Source: Cupriavidus laharis
Lineage (GTDB): Bacteria; Pseudomonadota; Gammaproteobacteria; Burkholderiales; Burkholderiaceae
Assembly (NCBI RefSeq): GCF_914271435.1
Contig: NZ_CAJZAI010000002.1
Location: 372,001-436,000 of the forward strand
Reading direction: 5' to 3'
Length of the DNA stretch: 64,000 nt
Positions 8,899 through 17,484 of the stretch are shown one piece after another (the first letter of the stretch is position 1; each line of letters starts with the position of its first letter). The position numbers were made by a program, and so were the translations under genes. Under the pieces are notes generated by a model. That model was not told the DNA's origin. It searched no databases and saw only the letters and a program-made list of their open reading frames with translations.

Positions 8899-10023
8899 AT
8901 GAGTGCCCGCGCCAGCGCGCGGCACCGCCGCCTGACCGCCCTGACCACCCTGGCGGCGGCGCTGTGCGGCGCGGCCGCCGCACCGGCGCTCGCCGACAAT
9001 TCCGTGACGCTCTACGGCCGCCTCAACACGGCCGCCGAGTATGTGACCGTCACCAGGGCCACCGATGGCACCAAGCCAGGCGGGCTGTCGCGCCTCACGA
9101 ACAACCGTTCGGTATTCGGCCTGCGCGGCGAAGAGGAACTCGGCTACGGCCTCAAGGCGATCTGGCAGGTCGAAAGCACGCTGTCGATCGACAGCGGTGC
9201 CGGCCAGATCGCTGCGCGCGACACCCGGCTGGGCCTGCAGGGGCCGTTCGGTGCGCTGTTCATGGGCAACTGGGACACGCCCTACACCACCTCGACCAAA
9301 GGCTACGACCCGTATTACCCCACCACGGCCGGCTACATGGCGCTGATGGGCAATGGCGCCGCGGCCACCTCCGACAACGTCGAGAACACCAGTTCCTTTG
9401 ACCGGCGCCAGAAGAATTCGCTGCACTACCAGACCCCGAAATGGAATGGCCTGGGCGGCGCCTTTGCCTGGGGCCTGCCGGAAGAGAAGAACACCGTGCC
9501 GCGCAACCCCGCGCTCTATTCGTTCGCGGCGGCTTATGACCGCGGCCCGCTCAATGTGACCCTGGCCTACGAGATCCACCACGCCTACCAGACCAGCGGC
9601 CGCAACGACGACGCGATCAAGGCCGGCGTGTCCTACCAGTTTCCGTCCACGCGCATCAGTGCCGTCTACGAGCGCCTGCACTACCGCACCGCCACCGGCG
9701 ACCTGACCCGCAACAGCTACTACGTTGCGCTGGTGCAGCAGCTTGGCACCGGCAGCGTGCGCGCCGGCTTCACCTTTGCCTCCGACGGCGCGGGCAGTGC
9801 CACCGAGACCATCGGCTCGGTGCGCAGCGGTTCGCAGACCGGGGCGTTCCAGGTGACCGTTGGGTACGACTATCCGCTGTCCAAGCGCACCGCGCTCTAT
9901 GCTTACTACAGCCGCATCAACAACCGCAGCAACGCGATCTATGACTTCGCCATCAACAGCGTCGGCGTCCACGCGGGCGCGGATCCGCAGACCTTCGCGC
10001 TCGGCATGCGCCATAGCTTCTGA
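8899..10023 (+). CDS. OmpC-like general porin
   Basis: About 374 aa outer-membrane 16-strand trimeric porin (porin_4 type of Burkholderiales). A Sec signal peptide (LTALTTLAAALCGAAAAPALA) is followed by the mature start DNSVTLYGRLNTAAEY. Family marks are LTNNRSVFGLRGEEELGYGL, WQVES, LFMGNWDTPY, PLSKRTALYAYYSRI and the C-terminal aromatic residue in GMRHSF. The start is uncertain (ATG 8881 or 8899), as neither has a good ribosome-binding site. It probably admits substrates for the upstream hydrolases. Confidence 0.9.
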   Translation: MSARASARHRRLTALTTLAAALCGAAAAPALADNSVTLYGRLNTAAEYVTVTRATDGTKPGGLSRLTNNRSVFGLRGEEELGYGLKAIWQVESTLSIDSGAGQIAARDTRLGLQGPFGALFMGNWDTPYTTSTKGYDPYYPTTAGYMALMGNGAAATSDNVENTSSFDRRQKNSLHYQTPKWNGLGGAFAWGLPEEKNTVPRNPALYSFAAAYDRGPLNVTLAYEIHHAYQTSGRNDDAIKAGVSYQFPSTRISAVYERLHYRTATGDLTRNSYYVALVQQLGTGSVRAGFTFASDGAGSATETIGSVRSGSQTGAFQVTVGYDYPLSKRTALYAYYSRINNRSNAIYDFAINSVGVHAGADPQTFALGMRHSF

Positions 10024-10053
10024 CGGATCCCTCGCACCGCTCCGGAGACCGGA

Positions 10054-10776
10054 GTGAGTACCGCACAGCCATCCGACGTTGCCGCGCCCGCACCGGGGCC
10101 GGCCACGGGCTGCGTCCTGGCGTTTGTCGCGGGCTATGTCGATGTGGTCGGCTTCATCTCGCTGTTCGGCCTGTTCACGGCGCATGTGACGGGCAACTTC
10201 ATCATGATCGGCGTCGATGTCGCAGGCAACTCGGCAGGGCTGCTTGCCAAGCTGCTCGCGCTGCCGGCCTTTGTGCTGGCGGTCGCGGCGACCCGGGTCG
10301 CCGAAGTGCGCCTCGGCAGGACAGGCCGTTCCCCGGTCGCGCCGCTGCTGCTGGCCGAAGCGCTGCTGCTCGCGTTGTTCGTGGCTGCAAGCCTGCATGC
10401 CGCGCCCGTCACCGATCCGGCCGCGCCCGCCGCGATCGTGGCCGGCATCCTGGCCGTCATGGCCATGGGCATCCAGAACGCGCTGTCGCGGACATCGCTG
10501 CTGGATCTCGGGCCGACCACGATCATGACCGGCAACACGACGCAGATCGTCATCGATCTCGTCGACCTTCCGTCCGCTTCCGGACCGCAGCGGGACGCGC
10601 TGCGCCGCCGGCTGCGCAAGATGGGGCCAGCCCTTGCCGCATTCGCGCTTGGCGCCATCCTCGGGGCGCTTGGCTTTGCCAGGCTTTCGGTCTGGTGCGT
10701 GCTGCTTCCCACCGCGCTGCTCGTCGCGATCGGCATTCCGGCCTGGCGGCGCGGGCAGGCGTCCGCGGCAAGCTGA
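10054..10776 (+). CDS. DUF1275 (YoaK-like) membrane protein
   Basis: 240 aa integral inner-membrane protein with about six helices. The DUF1275 signature is FVAGYVDVVGFISLFGLFTAHVTGN, seen here as AGYVDVVGFISL and GLFTAHVTGNF, and a second one is MGIQNALSR with TIMTGNTTQIV. Function is unknown; members are proposed transporters. GTG 10054 follows a GGAG box. It is 30 nt downstream of the porin gene and probably cotranscribed with it. Confidence 0.87.
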   Translation: MSTAQPSDVAAPAPGPATGCVLAFVAGYVDVVGFISLFGLFTAHVTGNFIMIGVDVAGNSAGLLAKLLALPAFVLAVAATRVAEVRLGRTGRSPVAPLLLAEALLLALFVAASLHAAPVTDPAAPAAIVAGILAVMAMGIQNALSRTSLLDLGPTTIMTGNTTQIVIDLVDLPSASGPQRDALRRRLRKMGPALAAFALGAILGALGFARLSVWCVLLPTALLVAIGIPAWRRGQASAAS

Positions 10777-10789
10777 ACGCCTTATCAAG

Positions 10790-11971
10790 GTGCGGGACCA
10801 ACGCCCTGCCATCCTCTTCGGCGCATTCGACCGCCACAACTTCGGAGATCTGCTGCTTGCGCACGTCGCCGCGCACCGGATGAAAGGCCGTGCGCTGCAC
10901 TTCGGCGGCCTGGCGGACCGCGACCTGTCGGCGTACGGCGGCCACAAGGTGCAGTCGCTGGCGCACCTGGCCGCAAGCATGGGCGATACGGCGGTCGACA
11001 TCCTCCATGTTGGCGGAGAGATCCTGACCTGCAGCGCGTGGGAAGCCGCGGTGATGCTGCTGCCCGCGAGCGAGGCGCCAGCGGTCGTCGCACGGCTCGA
11101 TGCCCAGCCGGCGCGGCGCGCTGCCTGGGCGAGAGAACAGCTTGGGCTACGCGACCTTGCGCCCTACCTGTTGCCCGATGGCCTGTTCGCCAATATCGCC
11201 AGCGTGAGGTACCAGGCCGTCGGCGGCATCGACCTCGACCGGCTCGAGCCGGCCATGCGCGCCGAAGCGGTAGCCAAGCTGAAAGCCGCCACTTCCGTCA
11301 GCGTGCGGGACCAGCAAACCCGCGCCATGCTGGAAGCGTCTGGCGTACAGTGCCGTCTCGAGCCCGACCCGGCGGTGATGGTCGCCGATATGTTCGGGCG
11401 CAGCATCCGCCAGCATGCCAGCCACGGCGAGCTGGCGGGCGTGATGTCCGCATTCCCGCACGGATACCTGGCGGTGCAATGCAGCGCCGACTTTGGCGAT
11501 GACGAGACGCTGGCGGCGCTTGCGCGCCAGCTCGAACACATGGCCAGGGCATGGGATCTTGGCATCGTGCTGTTCCGCGCGGGCGCTGCACCATGGCATG
11601 ACGACCTCGAGGTCTGCCGCCGGCTCGCCGCGCGCATGGGCCGGGTGCAGGTCGCCGTGTTCGGCTCGCTCGACGTGTGGGACATCTGCGCGCTGGTCGC
11701 CCATAGCCGCGGCTATGCGGGCAGCAGCCTGCACGGCAGCATTGTGGCCGGCGCGTTTGCGCTGCCGCGCGTGGGCCTGTTGCGCCCGGGGCAATCGCTC
11801 GCAGCCAGCAAGCAGGCCGCATTTAGCACGACGTGGGGGGAGGCCGGCGCGCCCGCAGCTGTGCCGGTGGCAGCGCTTGCGTCCGCCATGGACGAGGCCA
11901 TGGGCGTGGGACAGGCGGAGCGCGACGCTTCATCCCGGGAACTGGTAGAGGCGTGCCGCGCGGGCTTCTAG
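10790..11971 (+). CDS. Polysaccharide pyruvyl transferase family protein
   Basis: About 393 aa from GTG 10790, 13 nt after the DUF1275 gene. N-terminal FGAFDRHNFGDLLLAH and the C-terminal YAGSSLHGSIVAGAFALP with RVGLL are the two conserved ends of the WcaK/CsaB-type fold. Characterised members transfer pyruvate ketals to cell-surface sugars. Here there is no glycan cluster around it, so the acceptor is unknown. The start is uncertain: no good ribosome-binding site, and the frame is open back to 10634, overlapping the previous gene. The stop is 3 nt from the end of the convergent cyclase gene. Confidence 0.75.
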   Translation: MRDQRPAILFGAFDRHNFGDLLLAHVAAHRMKGRALHFGGLADRDLSAYGGHKVQSLAHLAASMGDTAVDILHVGGEILTCSAWEAAVMLLPASEAPAVVARLDAQPARRAAWAREQLGLRDLAPYLLPDGLFANIASVRYQAVGGIDLDRLEPAMRAEAVAKLKAATSVSVRDQQTRAMLEASGVQCRLEPDPAVMVADMFGRSIRQHASHGELAGVMSAFPHGYLAVQCSADFGDDETLAALARQLEHMARAWDLGIVLFRAGAAPWHDDLEVCRRLAARMGRVQVAVFGSLDVWDICALVAHSRGYAGSSLHGSIVAGAFALPRVGLLRPGQSLAASKQAAFSTTWGEAGAPAAVPVAALASAMDEAMGVGQAERDASSRELVEACRAGF

Positions 11972-11974
11972 CCG

Positions 11975-12886
11975 TCACACGCGCTCGACGCGCACGAAAA
12001 ACTCCACGCCCTCGTCCGCACCTTCCATCGACTGGCCGAACGTGATCCAGCCGTGGCTGCGCAGCATGACGTCATCGCGGCGCAGGATGAAGCCCTCTTC
12101 CCCGTCGATGGTGACGTGCGTGCCGTTGGAACTCCGGTCGACCAGCACGTACCGTCCTCCGCGCGCCTCCACGGTGGCCTGGAACCGCGATGCGCGCCGG
12201 TCCGCCACCACGATCGTCATGGCGTTGTCACGGCCGATGGTGACCGGCGCGGATGCAAGACTCATTTCCACCAGCGCTGAGCGGTACCGCAACGTGAGAA
12301 ACACCGAACAGGCGGTGCGCGGGCTCTCGGTGTCGACCAGCGTCAGGTCGGTCGCCTGCTGCCAGATCGCCTCGAACAGCTCGACCGGCTGCTCCCGGCC
12401 GCGCACCTGTATCGGATACAGGTAGCGCGTCGTCCGGCGCAGCCAGTCAGGCAGGCCGCCGACGGATTCCGCGCTGGTGATGATCTGGCCGCGCGAAGCG
12501 AGCTTGCACAGCCGCGCAGCGAGGTTGACGGTATCGCCGAACACATCGCCCGAGATGTCGGAGAGCACCGGGCCGTGGTGAAAGCCGATATGGATCGACA
12601 TCGGCACTCCGGACACCGGCGGAAGTTCGGAAACCGCATGCTGCATGTCGAGCGCGGCCTGCAGTGCGCGTTCCGCCGCGGGGAACAGCACCATGATCTC
12701 GTCGCCGATCGTCTTCACGATGCGGCCGCCGCAATCCTCGGAGCAGGACCGCATGACGCCGAGGCATCGCCCGACCGCGGCCATTGCCGCCGCATTGCCG
12801 GCTACCTCGTACAGCCGCGTGCTGCCGCTGAGATCGGCGAACATTACCGACCCGTGCGACGCCTCGTTAAGCGGTTCTCGGTCCAT
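11975..12886 (-). CDS. Class III nucleotide cyclase with C-terminal FHA domain
   Basis: 303 aa from ATG 12886. The class III adenylate/guanylate cyclase domain (about 10-190) has both metal aspartates (VMFADLSGST and GDEIMVLF), a purine-specifying Lys in VKTIGDE, the Asp in DVFGDTVNLAARL and the transition-state Asn/Arg in the same motif, so it looks competent for cAMP synthesis. Residues about 215-290 form an FHA phosphothreonine-binding domain (TIGRDN, RSSNGTHV). FHA-linked cyclases usually answer to Ser/Thr kinases; none lies nearby. It is 97 nt downstream of mocA on the same strand and may be read from the cox operon. The longer frame to 13120 is not domain-like and overlaps mocA. Confidence 0.85.
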   Translation of the reverse strand: MDREPLNEASHGSVMFADLSGSTRLYEVAGNAAAMAAVGRCLGVMRSCSEDCGGRIVKTIGDEIMVLFPAAERALQAALDMQHAVSELPPVSGVPMSIHIGFHHGPVLSDISGDVFGDTVNLAARLCKLASRGQIITSAESVGGLPDWLRRTTRYLYPIQVRGREQPVELFEAIWQQATDLTLVDTESPRTACSVFLTLRYRSALVEMSLASAPVTIGRDNAMTIVVADRRASRFQATVEARGGRYVLVDRSSNGTHVTIDGEEGFILRRDDVMLRSHGWITFGQSMEGADEGVEFFVRVERV

Positions 12887-12983
12887 ATGCACGCCGGTCC
12901 GCCATCCGTGCCGGCGGGCCAGGTCCTCATTGCAGTCACGCGATCGCGCAATGCTGGAATTCTGGCACCGCGACCGGCGATCC

Positions 12984-13646
12984 TCAACCCGAATGGCAAG
13001 CGGCCGGTGCGGCGGAGAACAAGGCCGAGATGCGTGCGAAATCTTCGGGCGTATCGAGATCCGTCGTGAAGCGCGCATGCGCTGCCTGGTGGACGAACAC
13101 CTCGTCCGGATGGTCCGCAATCAAGTGACGGCAGCCGGGATTGACCTGGCCGCCGATCACCTGCGGCGCATGCCAGGCGGCAAAGGCAACCGGGTTGCCG
13201 CGCTGTCCCGCGTGCCACGGCACCACGATGGAGCCGTGCGGCCGGCCGGCAAACGCATGCACGATCTCCAGGTAGTCGGCCGCCGTCAACAGCACCTGGT
13301 CCGCCAGGCAGACCAGCACCACGTCGCACGGCTGCGCCAGCGATGCCACGCCGGCCGCGACCGACGTCATCTGGCCATCGGCGTAGCGGGGGTTGAACCA
13401 GAACCTGAGCGGCAGGCCGTGCAGCGCGGCCTGCACAGCCTCGCGGTGGTGGCCGGTGACCACCACTACCTCGGCGGGACCGGCATCGAGCAGCGCGATG
13501 GCAGTGCGCCGCACCACGGGCTGGCCACCGATCTCCATCAACAGCTTGTGCGGGCCGCCCATCCGTGCGGACAGGCCGGCCGCGAGCAGCACGGCGGAAA
13601 ACACGGGCGGCGCAGCCGTTGCCGCCGTAGCATCATGTCCGCTCAT
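12984..13646 (-). CDS. mocA: MocA-like molybdenum cofactor nucleotidyltransferase
   Basis: 220 aa. The NTP-transferase fold of the MobA/MocA type is shown by LLAAGLSARMGGPHKLL (NTP-binding loop), GHHREAVQAAL, NPRYADGQMTSVAAG, the metal aspartate in LVCLADQV and the C-terminal DLDTPEDFA. MocA adds CMP to molybdopterin to give the cytosine dinucleotide cofactor used by xanthine-oxidase-family enzymes such as CO dehydrogenase. Its ATG overlaps the coxF stop by 4 nt, so it is the last gene of the cox operon and fits the need of CoxL for that cofactor. Confidence 0.9.
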   Translation of the reverse strand: MSGHDATAATAAPPVFSAVLLAAGLSARMGGPHKLLMEIGGQPVVRRTAIALLDAGPAEVVVVTGHHREAVQAALHGLPLRFWFNPRYADGQMTSVAAGVASLAQPCDVVLVCLADQVLLTAADYLEIVHAFAGRPHGSIVVPWHAGQRGNPVAFAAWHAPQVIGGQVNPGCRHLIADHPDEVFVHQAAHARFTTDLDTPEDFARISALFSAAPAACHSG

Positions 13647-14707
13647 GTCAGCGCCTTCTCGCCGCGGGCATGCAGCAAGGCCATGTACTTTGCGGGATCG
13701 CGCTCAAACTCGGCCTTGCAGCAGTCGCAGCAGAAGTAGTGCCGCTCGCCGCCGTACTCGATCACGTGCCGCGTCCCGGCGCGCGCGATCGCCATGCCGC
13801 AGACCGGGTTCAGGTAGGTGCCGCCCGCGCCGTCCGTGCTGTCCGCGTCCTTGTGCGGCGCGCCCAGCGCTTCGCATGGCGGCACCGGCGGCACGGTGTC
13901 CGCCTGCGCGCCACCGGCAGAGGCTTCCATGCTGCGCCGCAACGCCACCAGCCCGGCGACCGCGCCCAGCGCGATCTCCTCGGGTGTGCGGGCGTGGATC
14001 GCAGGGCCGGCCGGCGCATGCAGCGCTTCCAGCCGGGCGGGCGGCACGCCGCAAGCCAGCATCGCTTCGCGCAGCTTTTCCGCTTTGCGCGCACTGGCAA
14101 CCAGCAGCACCGCAGTTGCGGGGCTGGCCAGCGCGGCCTCCAGGGCGGTCTCATCGCCCTCACCCTGCGTGGCGACGAGCACCAGCCGCGGCGCCAGCTC
14201 CGCGATCGCGGCCTTGTCGTAACCCGTGATCACGCGCGTGAGGCCAAGCGGCTGCAGCGGCACGCTCGCCGGTGCAGCAGCCGCCACGCGCAGTCCCACG
14301 CGCTGGGCCAGCACGCAAGCTTCCAGCGCGGTCGGCGTAGCCCCCATCACCAGTACCAGCGGCGCCGGCAGCGTGGGCTGGACGAACAGCTCCAGCGCGC
14401 CGTTGCTGGCGCAGGGCATCGCGTGATCCTCCACATCGGGCGGTTGCGGCGTGGGTGCGTTGCTGATCCGCACCAGGCGCGGGCTGCCGCTGCGGATCGA
14501 TTCGAGCGCGGCCTGGATGACGATCTCGCGCGAGCAGCCGCCGCCGATCCATCCATGCAGCGTGCCGTCCGCCTCGATCAGCGCCTGGGCGCCGACCCAT
14601 GCGGAAGTGGGCGGCTGCGCGCGGATCACCGTGGCCACGGCGAACGGGTGCGCGCCGTGGATCAGCCATTGCTCGCGTTGCAGCAGGAAGTCGGTATCGG
14701 TGTTCAT
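13643..14707 (-). CDS. coxF: XdhC/CoxF-family maturation protein with C-terminal YHS domain
   Basis: 354 aa. The N-terminal half matches XdhC/CoxI (FAVATVIRAQPPTSAWVGAQ and GWIGGGCSREIVIQAAL); the middle has the Rossmann-like XdhC C-terminal region (GTP...ALHAPAGPAIHARTPEEIA). XdhC proteins bind and insert the molybdenum cofactor and promote its sulfuration. Residues about 298-345 are a separate YHS domain (NPVCGMAI, HYFCCDCCKAEF), a short Cys-rich metal-binding module. It overlaps coxE and mocA by ATGA at both ends, so it is translationally coupled. Whether it corresponds to CoxF or CoxI in the Oligotropha scheme cannot be settled here. Confidence 0.85.
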   Translation of the reverse strand: MNTDTDFLLQREQWLIHGAHPFAVATVIRAQPPTSAWVGAQALIEADGTLHGWIGGGCSREIVIQAALESIRSGSPRLVRISNAPTPQPPDVEDHAMPCASNGALELFVQPTLPAPLVLVMGATPTALEACVLAQRVGLRVAAAAPASVPLQPLGLTRVITGYDKAAIAELAPRLVLVATQGEGDETALEAALASPATAVLLVASARKAEKLREAMLACGVPPARLEALHAPAGPAIHARTPEEIALGAVAGLVALRRSMEASAGGAQADTVPPVPPCEALGAPHKDADSTDGAGGTYLNPVCGMAIARAGTRHVIEYGGERHYFCCDCCKAEFERDPAKYMALLHARGEKALT

Positions 14708-15906
14708 TGCAGTACGCTCAGGATTTGCGGCAGTACCCGCTCGAGGCTCGCCAGGTCACGCACGCCCGCGAACAGGTCGAGATACGGCAGCGCCGCGGAC
14801 ATGCCGGCGCTGGTCGGTGCATAGCCGGGGCGGCCGGCCAGCGGGTTCAGCCACACCAGGCACCGGCAGCGCCGGCGCAGGCGTGCCAGCGCCTGCTGCA
14901 GCACGGTGGGGTCGCCGGCATCATAGCCATCGCTGACGATCACCGCGGCCGTGCGCGAATGCAGCAGCGCAGCCGCATGGCGCTGGTTGAAATCGGCCAG
15001 GCTGTCGCCGATGCGCGTGCCGCCGGCCCAGCCTTCGGACAGCAGCTCCAGCCGCTCCTGCGAACGCCACGGGTCGGGGTCGCGCAGCGCCTGCGCCACA
15101 TTGACCAGCCGGGTGTGGAACACAAAGGCATGCACATCGGCCACGCGCGCGCCGAGCACGCGCGCAAGCCGCAGGAAGAAGAACGCGTACGGACTCATCG
15201 AACGGCTCACGTCCAGCAGCAACACCAGCCTTGGCTGCACGCGCCGCTTCTGCCGCCACGCCAGTTCCAGCGGCATGCCGCCCGACGACACGCTGCGCCG
15301 GATGGTGGCGCCAAGGTCGACAATACGCCCCTGCGCGGCGCTGCGCTCGCGGCGCACCTGGATCGCGCGCAAGCGCTGCGCGAAACGCCGCACGGCCTCG
15401 TCGAGTGCCGCCAGGTCGTCGGCGCGGTTGAGATGGCGCAGGTCCGCGTACTCGGGCGACGCGTGCCGCGTGGCGCCTTCGCCAGCCATGCCGCCCGGCG
15501 GGACCACGCTGTCGTCATTGGCGCTGTCGGCCGGACCCAGCGGCGTGCCGCCGTCCTGAGGTGCCACAGCGCTTGCATCACACTCGATAAGTCCCGCGCC
15601 GCTCGCGCGCGACTGCACCATCGCGCGGCGGTTGGGCACGCGGAAGTAGCTGTCGAACAGGTCGTCGAAACGCCGCCATTCCTCCGCACGCGTACACAGC
15701 AGCGCGCGCAGGCTCCAGCACAGCAGCCGGCTGTCGAGCTGGCCCATGCGCAGCGCCACCTGCAACGCGTCGGCGACGTCCGCACTGCTGACATGGAAGC
15801 CGTTCTCGCGCAGCCAGCCGGCAAACCCGGCATAGCGTGCGAGCAGCATGGCATCGAGGCCGGCTTCGGCAGGTGCCGCGATGGCACTGGCGCCTGGGTT
15901 CAGCAT
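14704..15906 (-). CDS. coxE: CoxE-like von Willebrand factor A protein
   Basis: 400 aa. The C-terminal VWA domain holds a MIDAS motif LLLDVSRSMS (DxSxS), the later Thr region GWAGGTRIGDSL and the Asp in VIVSDGYDAGDP. The N-terminal 150 residues are the helical CoxE region (GFAGWLRENGFHVSSADVADAL). CoxE works with the MoxR ATPase CoxD to build the Cu-S-Mo active site of CO dehydrogenase. ATG 15906 overlaps the coxD stop by 7 nt. Confidence 0.9.
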   Translation of the reverse strand: MLNPGASAIAAPAEAGLDAMLLARYAGFAGWLRENGFHVSSADVADALQVALRMGQLDSRLLCWSLRALLCTRAEEWRRFDDLFDSYFRVPNRRAMVQSRASGAGLIECDASAVAPQDGGTPLGPADSANDDSVVPPGGMAGEGATRHASPEYADLRHLNRADDLAALDEAVRRFAQRLRAIQVRRERSAAQGRIVDLGATIRRSVSSGGMPLELAWRQKRRVQPRLVLLLDVSRSMSPYAFFFLRLARVLGARVADVHAFVFHTRLVNVAQALRDPDPWRSQERLELLSEGWAGGTRIGDSLADFNQRHAAALLHSRTAAVIVSDGYDAGDPTVLQQALARLRRRCRCLVWLNPLAGRPGYAPTSAGMSAALPYLDLFAGVRDLASLERVLPQILSVLQ

Positions 15907-16793
15907 GATGCCGCCAGCCTTTCCACGACCGGACGCGTCAGCCCGGCGCGGTCCTCCCGCGTCTTCACGAGCGCCGACAGCGTGTCGAGGATCGCGTCCA
16001 CGCCCTGCGCATCGAGCGCGCGCACGCCGAGCCGCAACAACGCGGCGATCCAGTCCAGCGTCTCCGCGACGCCAGGCTTTTTCTGCAGATCGAGCTTGCG
16101 CACGGACTGCACGAACTCCACCACCTGCCGCGCGAGACCGTCCGCGGCATCCGGCACCTGCGCGCGCACGATGCGCAGCTCCTTGTCGAAGTCCGGGTAG
16201 TCGATGTAGTGGTACAGGCAGCGCCGCCGCAGCGCGTCGGAGATCTCGCGCGTGCCGTTGGACGTGAGCACGACATACGGCCGCTCGGCCGCTCGGATCA
16301 CGCCGAGTTCCGGAATCGACATCTGGAAGTCGGACAGCAGTTCGAGCAGGTAGGCCTCGAACGCTTCGTCGGTACGGTCGATCTCGTCGATCAGCAGCAC
16401 CGCCGCCGGTACGCAGGTGATGGCCTCCAGCAGCGGACGCTGCAGCAGGTAGCGCTCGGAGAAGATGTCGTGCTCCTTCTCCGGCAACGGCCGTGCGTCC
16501 TGCTCCAGCAGCTTGATGGCGAGAAGCTGGCGCTGGTAGTTCCATTCGTACATGGCGGCGTGCGCGTCCAGCCCTTCATAGCACTGCAGGCGGATCAGCC
16601 GCGCATCGAGCAGCCGCGCCAGCGCCTTGCCGACCTCCGTCTTGCCCACGCCGGCCTCGCCTTCGAGCAGCAGCGGGCGGCGCATCTCCAGCGCCAGCAG
16701 CAGCGTCGCGGCCAGGCTGCGTTCGGCGATATAGCCGTGCGCGTCCAGCCGCCGCTGGAGATCGGCAACGTCCGGCATGCGGTCGGCGAACAT
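15900..16793 (-). CDS. coxD: CoxD-like MoxR AAA+ ATPase
   Basis: 297 aa. MoxR-type AAA+ ATPase with Walker A GEAGVGKTE (about 48-56), Walker B VLLIDEIDRTDEAFE, sensor 1 VVLTSNGTREIS and an arginine-finger/sensor region LRRRCLYHYIDYP. In Oligotropha, CoxD is required for sulfuration of the molybdenum and insertion of copper into CoxL. ATG 16793 has GAGGA 8 nt ahead; the alternative GTG 16814 has a worse context. It is followed by coxE with overlap. Confidence 0.9.
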   Translation of the reverse strand: MFADRMPDVADLQRRLDAHGYIAERSLAATLLLALEMRRPLLLEGEAGVGKTEVGKALARLLDARLIRLQCYEGLDAHAAMYEWNYQRQLLAIKLLEQDARPLPEKEHDIFSERYLLQRPLLEAITCVPAAVLLIDEIDRTDEAFEAYLLELLSDFQMSIPELGVIRAAERPYVVLTSNGTREISDALRRRCLYHYIDYPDFDKELRIVRAQVPDAADGLARQVVEFVQSVRKLDLQKKPGVAETLDWIAALLRLGVRALDAQGVDAILDTLSALVKTREDRAGLTRPVVERLAASC

Positions 16794-16815
16794 GGCGCAA
16801 TCCTCGCCCGGCACA

Positions 16816-17442
16816 TCAGGCCGTGTGGCGCGAGAACAGCCCGCGCAACCAGTCGCGCACGATCGCCCAGGCCAGGGCGAGTCCGTTCAGTTCGCTGGCC
16901 GGCGCAGGTACGGGCGCGGCGGCGGGCTGCGGCACCACCTGCGCGGCGTCCGGCACTCCGCCGTTGGCCACGCCCGCAGGCGCCTGGGGCGTCGCCTGCA
17001 GGCGTGCGGCGAAATTGGCGGCGAACTGCTTGAGGATCTGCTCCGCGACCGAATTCATCATGCGGCCACCGAACGTGGCGGCCTTGCCGCTGACCGATGC
17101 CTCGCTGCGGCCCACGAGCTCGCTCGCGGCACCGCTGGCGCGCACCGAGGCCTCGAGATCCATCGACGCCGCCGACGTGCCGCTCGAATCGGCGCCCTTG
17201 CCGGTCAGGTGCAGCGTGCGCGTATCCGCATCGAGGCTCTGCACCTCGATATCGCCCTTGAACGTCAGGTTGGCCGGGCCGATGCGCACGACGATGGAGC
17301 CCTTGTAGTGGGTCGGGTCCACCTTCTCGGTGATGCGCGCACCAGGCATGCAGCCGGCCACGGCCTCGATATCCTGCAGCAAGCGCCAGGCGGCGTCCGG
17401 GTCGGCGGGCATCGGGAATACCTTTTCGAGCGAGACTTTCAT
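16816..17442 (-). CDS. coxG: CoxG-like SRPBCC protein
   Basis: 208 aa. The first 150 residues are a CO dehydrogenase subunit G (SRPBCC) domain: FPMPADPDAAWRLLQDIEAV, CMPGARITEK, GSIVVRIGPANLTFKG. The C-terminal end, after a Pro/Ala-rich linker, holds a short amphipathic or hydrophobic helix (LNGLALAWAIVRDWLRGLF) that may tether the enzyme to the inner membrane; family members are thought to anchor CO dehydrogenase. ATG 17442 follows a GGAG box. It sits directly after coxL. Confidence 0.88.
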   Translation of the reverse strand: MKVSLEKVFPMPADPDAAWRLLQDIEAVAGCMPGARITEKVDPTHYKGSIVVRIGPANLTFKGDIEVQSLDADTRTLHLTGKGADSSGTSAASMDLEASVRASGAASELVGRSEASVSGKAATFGGRMMNSVAEQILKQFAANFAARLQATPQAPAGVANGGVPDAAQVVPQPAAAPVPAPASELNGLALAWAIVRDWLRGLFSRHTA

Positions 17443-17484
17443 CGGAACACTCCAACATTCCTTCGCGCAGGCAGGCACGCGGGC

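Noticed and set aside
12887..13120. N-terminal extension of the cyclase gene
   Set aside because: The added 78 residues are Arg/Ser-rich, overlap mocA on the same strand in another frame and carry no domain; ATG 12886 starts just before the cyclase fold.
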